Shown here: one piece after another, positions 19,301-23,738 of the stretch
Position numbering within the stretch: the stretch's first letter is position 1
Layout: each line of letters opens with the position of its first letter
IMG/VR virus record: IMGVR_UViG_3300006751_000113
Coordinates: 1 to 25,805 of that record
Length of the DNA: 25,805 nucleotides
Source: a virus
Reading direction: 5' to 3' (one strand)
Notes under the pieces: generated by a model
Seen by the model: only the letters and a program-made list of their open reading frames with translations
Told to the model about the DNA's origin: nothing
Database searches by the model: none
Made by a program: the position numbers and the translations under genes

Positions 19301-21036
19301 ACACTTTCTGCAAGGTCTCTTGTAATTTCATAAGATGGTAGCGAATTTGCGGCAACATACAAATAATCACTATTTTCACTATAAACATTCTGAATATTAG
19401 ATGTAAGTTTATAGTTTCCATAATCAATATCTGCTACATTACTGTAAGCTTTTCTTAAATTTCTTCTTATATCATAAAATTTGTTTGATAAAGGAGTAAA
19501 TCCACTTAAATTATTTAAAATAACCTCTTTTGTAAGAGCATTTATATTACTTACCGTAGCATTACTTGCAACAATATTCTGTTCGTTCCGATATAAAACA
19601 TCTACACTATCACCTACCTTTAAACTAGAGTCATCAATACTAGAATAGAGGGTAAATGATGATCCAGATATCGATTTTATTTGATATCTTGAAGATGTAT
19701 TATAAATCCAAGAATTTGCAAAGATTTCTTTCCTAGTTTTACCTGATTCTGGGTTATAAATCTTCTCACCTAGGTTTCTAACCGTGATTTTTTCCCCTTC
19801 TCTGGCTAAATTAATGTCAGAAACAGGAACAAATTCGGATAAAACACCCGTAATTCTTAATTCTACCTTCTTAGCAGTATCTCCGTCCTCATATCCATAG
19901 ATAATTTCATTAGATCTTAGGTCAGATGCTGTACTAATACCAGATGTTACACCACTACAACTTAAAAACTGATTTAAAGTCTTTTCAGTATAGGTAATAT
20001 GAGTATTAAGACCACAAATAACTGTTCCAGTTGCACCAAATCCAACTGTAGAGTCTACTGTAATAACAGATGACCCAATAGATATTTGATCTTGAACTAT
20101 TGTCTTACCTGGAATAGAAAAACTACCCTTAATAAGTTCTTGTTCGTCAAAACCAACAAAAAGACCTAGTTTATAATACGATATTCCCTTCCTAGTAACT
20201 ATTTCAACTTCAGAAACAGATGCCTGAGTTACACTATCAGTAGATTTCTTGATAGTTTGTCCTACTAACTTATTAGGATCTCCTGATAATGGTTCTGCAA
20301 GTATAACTTCACGTCTAATAAACTCTGCACTTGATGGTTTAACCAAGTATTCTTCAAGGTCAACTACCTTTGGAGTAACTCCATATAAGACATTAAAGAG
20401 GATTCTAAAAGATTCTTCAGTACCTTTTGACTGATAGAACGCTCTAGATTCTTTTATAAAGTTACTAACGTTTAATGTAGAGGTAAAATCAACATCTTCT
20501 AACCCAGGAGTTAGGGTATGTTTGATCTTTTTGTAAAATTCTTTTAAAAATAGTGAACTTAAGTTCTGTACACTTGATCCAGATAGATGATCATCTATTG
20601 CTGTGTCTGTAAAAACGAGTTCTTCAGGTGCATTTTCAGCATGATATGTCGTAATTCCACTAAATCCACGAACACATCCAGTAAAAGTATTGGTTGTTAG
20701 ACCCGTATATGTAATAATTTCATCATTAATCTTTAAAAGACCATATTCTTTAGGGTAACCCTTAGTAGTACCAACATTTATAGTAGTGCTAGTAGTACTA
20801 ATTCCACTAGAAAGTGTAGTTGTACCTGAAATTGTATCTGGAGTTAGGTGATCTAACTTCAAATATTGGTCTAAATTATCAACAATATCAATATTACCAC
20901 CTTGATATTCTTGAGAAACGTAATATTGCTTTAAAAATTCGGCTGCTTTAGGACTTTCAGATAATATAAACTCTGGCAGCTGGTTGTCAAGTACCTGCTG
21001 AATCTTTATTCTGGTATCAAAACCCGTAGTTATCAT
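7321..21036 (-). CDS. Giant 4571-residue baseplate/tail protein in the gp7 position
   Basis: This is one uninterrupted frame of 4571 codons, near half a megadalton by estimate, starting ATG after an AGGGA site 2 bases past the gp6 stop. Residues 1-240 form a conserved cyanophage N-terminal domain (NQLPEFILSESPK, KQYYVSQEYQGG, TPGLEDVDF, KGTEESFRILFNVLYG). The rest is a Gly/Ser/Thr-rich chain of beta modules: GSGY or NGGxxY turns, HGLxxGDxV units, LKIDDE...RGxxG units (near residues 95-140 and 3060) and NGVxQxP units (three copies, the last near 4150). A YHYH-type domain lies at about 1226-1334, four FTC/YPR repeats at about 3400-3962, and a helical segment at about 3731-3846. T4 gp7, a baseplate wedge protein of 1032 residues, occupies this position between gp6 and gp8; equivalence is inferred from order, not from sequence. 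No frameshift or internal stop is present. Confidence 0.9.
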   Translation of the reverse strand: MITTGFDTRIKIQQVLDNQLPEFILSESPKAAEFLKQYYVSQEYQGGNIDIVDNLDQYLKLDHLTPDTISGTTTLSSGISTTSTTINVGTTKGYPKEYGLLKINDEIITYTGLTTNTFTGCVRGFSGITTYHAENAPEELVFTDTAIDDHLSGSSVQNLSSLFLKEFYKKIKHTLTPGLEDVDFTSTLNVSNFIKESRAFYQSKGTEESFRILFNVLYGVTPKVVDLEEYLVKPSSAEFIRREVILAEPLSGDPNKLVGQTIKKSTDSVTQASVSEVEIVTRKGISYYKLGLFVGFDEQELIKGSFSIPGKTIVQDQISIGSSVITVDSTVGFGATGTVICGLNTHITYTEKTLNQFLSCSGVTSGISTASDLRSNEIIYGYEDGDTAKKVELRITGVLSEFVPVSDINLAREGEKITVRNLGEKIYNPESGKTRKEIFANSWIYNTSSRYQIKSISGSSFTLYSSIDDSSLKVGDSVDVLYRNEQNIVASNATVSNINALTKEVILNNLSGFTPLSNKFYDIRRNLRKAYSNVADIDYGNYKLTSNIQNVYSENSDYLYVAANSLPSYEITRDLAESVLTNASGTAIQGYNNITAKYTILSFSTDVPFLTGDAVYYNPETTTITGLREGIYYVEVLGNKNQIKLYVSRSFIVTGTCEEFEPLAAGTGEHSFILSTHRNRRIGAQKLLKKFPPEANIKSGEGVKTTPGALGILINGVEIANYKSDDKVFYGPFDGLDIFNGGSNYDVINPPTFVVGNSPTGTGSTALLQPVISGVVESVSIDPQDFDIEKVNSITLIGGNGDGAVLDTTLGKRYRELTFDGRPTTSGGGVSLTDETILFSTNHNLLNGQAIVYDKNGHDEISTGDYKGLNTDQNQSLQSGTIYFAKSINVRTVELYPTHANYVAGINTVGFTTASGVGVHKFRIYDTKQTIQDIQVLESGSGYTNRKLIVKPIGISTVNSTVTYKDHGFKDGENIVYSTTGTSISGLTTSTGITTTTTQYSIIKLDDNSFRLASAGFAGTVTNNHRINKYINFTSIGSGYHNFEYPPIEVIINAEYTNTASGVVGVITATPKVRGSVIGAYAYEGGVGYGSTILNFERTPSITIKNGKRAELRPIINGGKVTSVDIINRGIEYAAAPDLEVVGITSGVGAKLRAVVKDGEIVEVIVNNQGVNYIQNETSIKVTAPGSGIIFNQKVRGLSINNFDRFGNDILVEGDNKLKYSVVGYSTDIGRENFGDTGIDHSPIVGWAYDGNPIYGPFGYSDPADKNSAIQMLQSGYVVNTANVSDRPVGFSGGFFVDDYAFDNSGDLDENNGRYCRTPDYPNGIYAYFVGVTTDVTTGKLKPEFPYFIGDSYRSNPIEDNFLINQDNFDFNNSDLLRNTFPYKTTDQHADNDFLIESNEYIDQVSVVESVKKGSVDSFQVIGAGSGYKIGDSATFDNTGTNGGGLSAGVYTLTGKDITNITTNIETYNDAVFVWKNANEVSAYISTSHLLFSNDDIVVSGLTTSAINSLTGSHTIGIQTDRTVLAKGMAVAAAGIVTDVYVTSIPDSFVAGSFIGIGPEKLQILNTFTDRKILRVQRGANSGAFISTSTSVDLSPSYLTIPVQTDYFNSKVNDVYYFNPFESVGLGTDVGVGTSRNYSIGELTESISVQTQSIYAPNHPFKTNQSVTFKKPASGATLNVLDGSGNPFTLPVSGNDQTVYIINKSKDYIGIATQLGDIVTTNGLFFVTPGTNRFDYTIESQYSRLKNNQVTGKIQKINSVVSVSTSHGLTNNDIVTLTANPNESVGVGASTAIRLKYNAVDDKLITNPISFTNTSIKTDILGLGDHELSTGDKVFYSGSATGLSTGSYYVYRIDDDNIQLGLTRNDVITYPPTIVGVTTNTGGAGQELSSINPPISVLRDNNLVFDVSDTSLSGFELKLFYDNGFKNEFVSTGKTDSFIVSAVGTVGVTPGATLTLNYTKNNPVNLFYNLERSGFISTSDTDVSNNAQITYIDSSYSGTYSAFGIPVIGVSTQFTISLPKVPESLTCIPAKTNVLKYSTRSKSANGGVDSLQKTFGGYGYKKLPTFVSIASSEGKNAEVLPLSADISRIDNVRILDPGFEYSCDRTLRPEAFVSPIVSVINSNTVTAVDVTNGGNYYSSAPTLIIVDPVTGEKVEEGLLEAELIGSSVGSVKILEEPRGLSAQEQRIVALDNSNGVSIKNVNTFTNTPGRVQCILTTPIGGFSTAVFTVGQEIFVEGIELFSAGDGFNSEDYKYQTFTVTAYLHTEPAEVEFNLSALSSNIGIAKTDQNSYATIVNYNNYPKFSVTQTRDDFIDNEPLLVKIGNVYTVVDLSINLTEPDYIKVFGLYRIKVGDIIKGSLSGTIARINSITENSGRFNIDYSLRQDKGWSDDIGKLNEDHQVLPDNDYYQNLSYTVKSTVPWEDLVNPVNRLLHTTGLKNFADVGITSSSKAISLSSFTPEEISTYFLLEQLRVDGINIYDHVIDVDTANNGSKSKFLKVNSKKLTDYIECRTNRVLMVDDISSQFSSTQSNLDGYIDLDIDDVYSSYIIQVVDPNNNETQVTELVVLGETNDIYTLEKANLYSTSAQLGELSGNMTSSGKSTIRFTPADKFEGDYDLKIYKNSFNTDLAGIGTQSIGYVDVTGVSTIVGTGTSTIVVSGNINELDSYHASVELTDKITNEKNFVELYLTHDGTHSYISEYYTDTSTYPEFSSNFIGTFTSNIDSNILSLTYDNTSSNQVLVRSRIVGFGSTASGIGTYRFAPSGQPAGNERSLYLEADYSNVSAASTIVGVNTGSVTAVKSLVRVSLGTTSALHQVLMLHDTKNTYDVTYPFVSIGTTTGIGTFGSEYTGSDLNLKFYPDASMLGGAAIQVQTFNQVIYTESDLNVSAPDLTYGSATESLSLMAYNAFNGDRSNKTAFTLNHSGVPIYEKVFDPSVASVLDPVTGIFSITDHFFETGERLVYTEKSLFTGVAATPMGIGETATSVVGGVGIGTTTICPANVYAIRINKDKFKIAANPVYAAAGIAVTFTNTGSGNAHELEMSKKNEKSLITVDGMIQSPLAWTPVNHTLSGNVSIGTTFFALSGITSLAPTDILKVDDEYMEVIAVGVGTTAAGPIGSGNVNIVQVGRGYVGSSAATHTDTTEVRKYSGSFNIVGSKVHFTEAPKGSNATSQTDNYNLPEIKSEFNARVYLRNDYTDNVVYDDNSVEFTGIGHTYTVTVGGANTAGIDTGSTLLLLNGIFQKPTSTNNTGNNYSYEENVGITSVNYTGIASENGTIIRDLNDINLNQLPRGGLIVSLGSTGGLGVAPLVGASVTAVTNTNGGIVSVGIGSTDILGSGYRGTVAIGVTDIAYTHKFVSAGVNSITANAGGPFTVTDATYTSISGALKLTIPNHGLTVSNTVGIVTNSLTFSCSRDNYATNHTYPRTTDPAHNATLAITAVSPHTITVGVGSGGGAGAGGVVTANVISNTHTFNSAGSTLTNSITPTGGTALTPTGTPTYNPLTGILRLTKSSHGLTAPTTDQAESGTTYNPTTGILNIKATGHGRATGDLVKIQDESLVFTCTKDGNASNHSYPRATDPISKKWMSVTKIDNDNYTIDVGKSPSDTSTHTFVSSTAAALQIATSTVQITPDAFAFTCAQDSHSSVHKYPRVNDPAYNNKVAITAVTSTTFSIFVGISPNGTGGRLEFTVSAAGANYVNPEIIIPQPTYHNLPILGVSRVGMGATTETGFGTLLDLGVGPSKPTPDRFSDAVNLIAANRNFIADIAVGRMLDNYPGFTIPTGNNQNCKDDIVDVLKSLEWNLEYGGNDRIYDAASLYISGGVAAHLVGEEQQSIYAFKEAANVAVDVMRNQSAVLGAQHAHQFVSCGIGSITVSSPGIGAATATNATYDATTGDLVLTVANHNANTSSTVGIVTSGLTFTCSRDDNRTNHSYPRATDPAHNSNLAVTAVNGNNITVNVGVASAYYTTITQSVDNTITIDNQGNCADVASAIHTLVGIVTTTIGTVTLPTSRTVGIPSAFEISTFDISRSGYGFKRGDVFKPVGLVTDRHLPSITSDFELTVIDTFTDSLSSWNLGEFDYIDPILDLQDGVRTRFPLKYQSELLSFEIDTNHPDSALINLTPVLLIFINGVLQNPGEGYEFEGGTTFTFNVPPETDDNVSIFFYRGTTGDDSLIVSNIVESLKPGDNIRSYKNNNYTTTVDQDERTVYHLASSDTIETNVYTGAGINETQYKPLSWNKQKSDKQLNGELVYKSRDSIESMVYPTARIIKDLSTTGVEIFVDDAQFFNYEEDNSASLVIENCGALIVNNNNPETASITAVSVGGTVQSLNIVSAGSGYVGSTTAVSIGAPPHIGVGIGSTATATVTITNGKLTTPISITNPGLGYTIAPQVLANTPSFDTEAIKDIRTVTGYAGTITGISTVAGIGAPLALQFTLSSAANLDVGYPIHVFNTNVGNGVTSIHTTNAAVVGIGTTFVDNIYYINAINIPTGIVTCNVHSGISTIGINTVGSATTGVGNYSWGRLWGHGSIGNIVRSTSPISIGVTGLTVDSGLSTFPTIQRRVYGLRQSGALRKNL
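9150..10840 (-). repeat. Four-copy Cys/Asp/His/YPR repeat region in the giant protein
   Basis: Four segments match F-[ST]-C-x2-D-x5-H-x-Y-P-R-x2-D-P exactly. They lie at about 10840-10690, 10395-10225, 10170-10005 and 9325-9150 (residues about 3400, 3548, 3623 and 3905 onward). Each is followed by an ITAV-like strand and a [TI]-V-x-V-G strand. The first and last copies are also alike at DNA level (shared stretches around the CTAGGATAAG of the YPR codons) and share an upstream HGL/TVGIV unit, so the whole repeat is about 100 residues long. Confidence 0.85.
9500..9845 (-). other. Helical domain embedded in the giant's beta-repeat region
   Basis: Residues about 3731-3846 break the Gly/Thr-rich pattern. 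They have long runs of Ala, Leu, Glu and Asp that read as amphipathic helices (for example FSDAVNLIAANRNFIADIAV, DVLKSLEWNLEYGG and AFKEAANVAVDVMRNQ). I recall similar segments in other cyanophage structural proteins but no assigned function. It sits between the third and fourth FTC/YPR repeats and may be a multimerisation or docking element. Confidence 0.65.
17035..17360 (-). other. YHYH-type domain in the giant protein
   Basis: Residues about 1226-1334 contain GWAYDGNPIYGPFGY followed by LDENNGRYCRTPDYPNG and YAYFVGV. This is the order of motifs I associate with the YHYH domain, found in secreted bacterial proteins and in marine phage structural proteins. The domain's biochemical role is not established. 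In this protein it may be a surface-exposed module. Confidence 0.75.
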
Positions 21037-21037
21037 A

Positions 21038-22957
21038 TTATTCCCTGATTAATTCTCCATTTGTATGGCTTGATGTAACTTTAAATCCGATGCCAGATAT
21101 TTGTTCACCTGAAGAAATGGTGTCTTTAACCATATTTATTGAACTATCAGGGATGTTTAAATTCAAATACAGATCAGTTACTCCAATTACATCATTTGAG
21201 TCTGGTATTGCTTGAATTTCAACAATATCATTAGGTTCATCGGTAGATGTTATATTTACAGTAGTTAGATTTACAGTACCTGTTGTATAATTTACAGTTC
21301 CAGCAGATGCTATAACAACCATAAATTCATTAGTTTCTGCATCTTTCTTAACAACAGATAATACACCCAATCCACTACCATCTAAATTACCAGAACTATC
21401 CTTATTAGGAATGTCTGTAAGATAAACTGTATTCGAATTACCTGAGATTTTAAACCCGGTACTCTTTATATTTAACCCATTAGGACTGATATGGAATTTA
21501 TTACCATAACATAACTTATATTGGGCAAATTGATTAGTAACTGCCTTCAAATTTCTTCTAATTCTAACCCTTGTAATGTTAGATGTGATCGCACTATCAA
21601 TATTATCAATAACATTTAGTACTTTACTATACTTAAATCGCCCACCAAACTTATTAATATCACCAGATTCAGAATAAGTTGTCAAACTTTTAATAATATT
21701 ACTCCTTAAATCACTAACATTACTAACTTGACTACTATTATAGTAAATATAAGACTCTATTTCGACATAAAGTACCTTAAGATCTAATATTTTCTGATTA
21801 ATACCAGTCAAAGAGTAGTTCTTTAGGTTAGAAAGTATCTGTTGCTTGTCAAAATCAGATACATAATCACCATTTTTAGGTTTAATAGTGATAGAAACAG
21901 TCCCAAACTCAGGAGGATCTAGTTCTTCACCACCAACAACCGATACAGTCTCTGTATTTGGGTATATTTGTTGTATTATAGACTCATAGTCTCTTGCTGT
22001 AACTGCTCTATACTGTGCTGAATACAGTCTAGGAGCAAAATACTTAACAGAATCTAACGACTCAATGTCACCACCATTAGATGCAGCTATAATTGTATTA
22101 ATATCAGGTATATTAATAGGTGATATTATCTCATTAATTGACCCTGTTAGACTACCAGAGAATGAAAATAGTGAAGGTCCATTACCTTCTTTACCATCAG
22201 TAGTAATGTAAGTAACTGTTATGACAGCATTATCATCTAATTTCTTACCAAAGATACCATCACCAAACAATAATTCATATCTTTCGTCTTGAACTTCTTG
22301 TAATAAGTATGTCTCTGAACTAGATTTAATATTCAATATATTATCAATCTTCTTATATTCTCTACCAATACCACTATCACCTATACCTTTAACATATACA
22401 TTAATAGTAGATGTATCAATATAAGAATTATCTAAAGTAAATCTCTGATCTAATGAACCATCTACAACAAAAGACTTCGTTAAGTAAGTTCCTTGATATA
22501 AACTAATAGGATCTGTTGCTGTTCCAAAGGTAGAAACACCATTTTTAATCGTTGTTGTTATGTTTTCTGGTATCGAAAATACATACGACGTATCATTAAC
22601 AGCACCAACTGCCACTAACCCTGCCTGTAGCGTCATCGTAGGACTTGTAGAGGTAGTTGAGACACTAAATGTGACATCTGCCTTTGCTGCTGTCCTAGAA
22701 CGCGGTACGTATCCTATATTTCTAGCTAATGAAACAACATTCTCTCTTAATGTTGCAGAGTCTAAGAAAGACTCATTAACAATCATATTAGAGTTGAATG
22801 CTGTAATATACGTATTATATGCTAAAGTATCAATTAAAACTGAAAAGTTAGATCCTTCAAAGTCAAAATCCGTAAATGTACTATTCGCACGGAGATAATC
22901 TTTGATTGATACTTTTATTTGATCAAAATCTAAGTTTGTAAATTTAGTAAACGGCAT
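21038..22957 (-). CDS. gp6: Baseplate wedge subunit gp6
   Basis: This 639-residue protein is close in length to T4 gp6 (660), which joins neighbouring wedges into the baseplate ring. The N-terminus (FTNLDFDQIKVSIKDYLR, then FEGSNFSVLIDTLAYNTYI and VNESFLDSATLRENVVSLAR) is the conserved gp6 start. The middle contains the baseplate-J-like stretch AVTARDYESIIQQIYPNTE and VVGGEELDPPEFGTV (about residues 310-345). Its ATG lies 3 bases after the gp25 stop, and the AGGTAA that serves as the likely ribosome-binding site includes that stop codon, so it is probably coupled to gp25. It ends 1 base before the giant's start region, forming a compact gp25-gp6-giant operon. No abnormality seen. Confidence 0.95.
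   Translation of the reverse strand: MPFTKFTNLDFDQIKVSIKDYLRANSTFTDFDFEGSNFSVLIDTLAYNTYITAFNSNMIVNESFLDSATLRENVVSLARNIGYVPRSRTAAKADVTFSVSTTSTSPTMTLQAGLVAVGAVNDTSYVFSIPENITTTIKNGVSTFGTATDPISLYQGTYLTKSFVVDGSLDQRFTLDNSYIDTSTINVYVKGIGDSGIGREYKKIDNILNIKSSSETYLLQEVQDERYELLFGDGIFGKKLDDNAVITVTYITTDGKEGNGPSLFSFSGSLTGSINEIISPINIPDINTIIAASNGGDIESLDSVKYFAPRLYSAQYRAVTARDYESIIQQIYPNTETVSVVGGEELDPPEFGTVSITIKPKNGDYVSDFDKQQILSNLKNYSLTGINQKILDLKVLYVEIESYIYYNSSQVSNVSDLRSNIIKSLTTYSESGDINKFGGRFKYSKVLNVIDNIDSAITSNITRVRIRRNLKAVTNQFAQYKLCYGNKFHISPNGLNIKSTGFKISGNSNTVYLTDIPNKDSSGNLDGSGLGVLSVVKKDAETNEFMVVIASAGTVNYTTGTVNLTTVNITSTDEPNDIVEIQAIPDSNDVIGVTDLYLNLNIPDSSINMVKDTISSGEQISGIGFKVTSSHTNGELIRE
21133..21140 (-). promoter_or_regulatory. 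Candidate internal late promoter (AATAAATA) for the giant gene
   Basis: The minus strand reads AATAAATA within the 3' end of gp6, 97 bases before the giant's ATG. It fits NATAAATA, the late consensus of T4-like cyanophages. The first base differs from the two stronger TATAAATA sites. It could provide extra transcripts for the longest gene in the block but is a sequence match only. Confidence 0.35.
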
Positions 22958-22960
22958 ATC

Positions 22961-23368
22961 TTACCTAGTTGCTTCTAGAATAAAGGTGTATTCCTGTGGA
23001 AAATCTTGCCCTTGTCCTACAATTGTATAAAAGACACTCACTGCAAATTCATAATCATCAGGACGAGGTGTTACTTCTACTTGTAAATTCTCAATCCTAT
23101 CCTCAAAGTTATCTAGTGTAGTTTCAATTTGACTCTGAATATTGGACGCAGTACCATAATCTACAAAATTAAACAAACTAGAACGTACCTCCGATCCTAA
23201 TAAAGGATTGAAGAAACGTTCTGTTGGTATTGTTTCTACTAAATTACGTACAGATCTTTTAATTGCACTTTCATTTTTAAGTATAGGTAAATCCTTTGTT
23301 ACCGGATGTGGGATAAAGGAAAGACTTATATCTTTAAAGGTTCTAGATATTCTCTGAACGACGGCCAT
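22961..23368 (-). CDS. gp25: Baseplate wedge subunit gp25 (GPW/gp25 family)
   Basis: This 135-residue protein matches T4 gp25 (132 residues), the wedge protein that contacts the tail tube and sheath start and belongs to the GPW/gp25 lysozyme-like fold family found in contractile tails and type VI secretion. Key segments are FIPHPVTKDL (residues 18-27), the RNLVETIPTERFFNPLLGSE stretch (about 41-60) and the C-terminal YTIVGQGQDFPQEYTFILEA. It is the first gene of the late structural block, 26 bases after TATAAATA. No Shine-Dalgarno-like sequence stands before the ATG; instead the arm of an inverted repeat ends three bases upstream. The spacing to gp6 is 3 bases. Confidence 0.96.
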   Translation of the reverse strand: MAVVQRISRTFKDISLSFIPHPVTKDLPILKNESAIKRSVRNLVETIPTERFFNPLLGSEVRSSLFNFVDYGTASNIQSQIETTLDNFEDRIENLQVEVTPRPDDYEFAVSVFYTIVGQGQDFPQEYTFILEATR

Positions 23369-23371
23369 ATA

Positions 23372-23390
23372 GCAAGACAGTATTTCTTGC
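23372..23390 (-). promoter_or_regulatory. Inverted repeat just before the gp25 start codon
   Basis: The coding strand reads GCAAGA-AATACTG-TCTTGC, a 6-bp stem with a 7-base loop; a G-U pair can extend it. The downstream arm ends three bases before the gp25 ATG, so a folded hairpin would cover the ribosome-binding region. A late transcript starting about 6 bases after TATAAATA would begin inside the upstream arm and lose part of the stem. Confidence 0.7.
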
Positions 23391-23393
23391 CTT

Positions 23394-23401
23394 TATTTAT
23401 A
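23394..23401 (-). promoter_or_regulatory. T4-type late promoter (TATAAATA) of the gp25 operon
   Basis: This exact TATAAATA lies directly after the TAG stop of the 48-residue gene and 26 bases before gp25. The 11-base string TAGTATAAATA (stop codon plus promoter) is identical to the one before gp8 at 7313-7323. It should drive late expression of gp25, gp6 and the giant. Confidence 0.87.
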
Positions 23402-23548
23402 CTACCTACCCTGTCCTTTGTATTTTTTACGAGGCGAGTTACGCGAAGTCGCAGTATATTTCGTATGCTTACCAGTACCTTGACGAGTCTTTTTCGGCTG
23501 CGCCTCTACAAAACTCTCACCAGATAACGTTGTTCTTACTTTACTCAT
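23402..23548 (-). CDS. Very basic 48-residue protein, unknown function
   Basis: The frame runs ATG to TAG and begins MSKVRTTLSGESF. It has 13 Lys/Arg and only two acidic residues, with Gly and Ser spread through a C-terminal half that ends YKGQGR. It has no hydrophobic core of note, so it is probably disordered and may bind nucleic acid or an acidic partner. I recall similar short proteins beside the glycosyltransferase gene in other cyanophages but no function. An AGGGAG ribosome-binding site stands about 8 bases before the ATG, and the start overlaps the end of the 65-residue gene by 8 bases, which supports real, coupled translation. Its stop codon abuts the gp25 late promoter. Confidence 0.82.
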   Translation of the reverse strand: MSKVRTTLSGESFVEAQPKKTRQGTGKHTKYTATSRNSPRKKYKGQGR

Positions 23549-23738
23549 TTAATAACTCCCTATTATCGTATAAACTTGGTTCATCCTTCAACATCTCAGT
23601 TTTAAGATCGTCTGGATTGGGAGAACCGGTCTCATAAAAATCCCGTGATAAATCTCCCATTGTTTCGAAGTATTGATCCTCTGTTAAATTAGAATGAATC
23701 AACCTACCCTTACAGTAAATATTATACTTCTCTTTCAC
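23541..23738 (-). CDS. 65-residue conserved-type phage protein, unknown function
   Basis: This small protein starts with GTG, and the G of that codon is the last base of the upstream TAG stop (TAGTG), so translation probably restarts there. A GAGG about 10 bases upstream can serve as ribosome-binding site. The N-terminal part (YNIYCKGRLIHSNLTEDQYFETM) resembles short cyanophage proteins of the form YxxYxKxxxxxxxLxEEEF, predicted as a beta hairpin plus helix; the rest is acidic (pattern NPDDLKTEMLKDEP). It has no signal peptide or membrane segment. It lies between the glycosyltransferase-like gene and the basic 48-residue gene. Function not recognised. Confidence 0.8.
   Translation of the reverse strand: MKEKYNIYCKGRLIHSNLTEDQYFETMGDLSRDFYETGSPNPDDLKTEMLKDEPSLYDNRELLNE

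Noticed and set aside
7321-21036. Giant frame as an artefact or several fused genes
   Set aside because: The frame is continuous, with consistent composition, a cyanophage-type N-terminal domain at the start and a typical C-terminal region before a late promoter.
541-22898. Plus-strand open frames of 60-112 codons inside the structural genes (for example 2087-2425 and 22560-22898)
   Set aside because: They lie antisense to long, recognisable minus-strand genes, have low-complexity composition and no convincing ribosome-binding sites.
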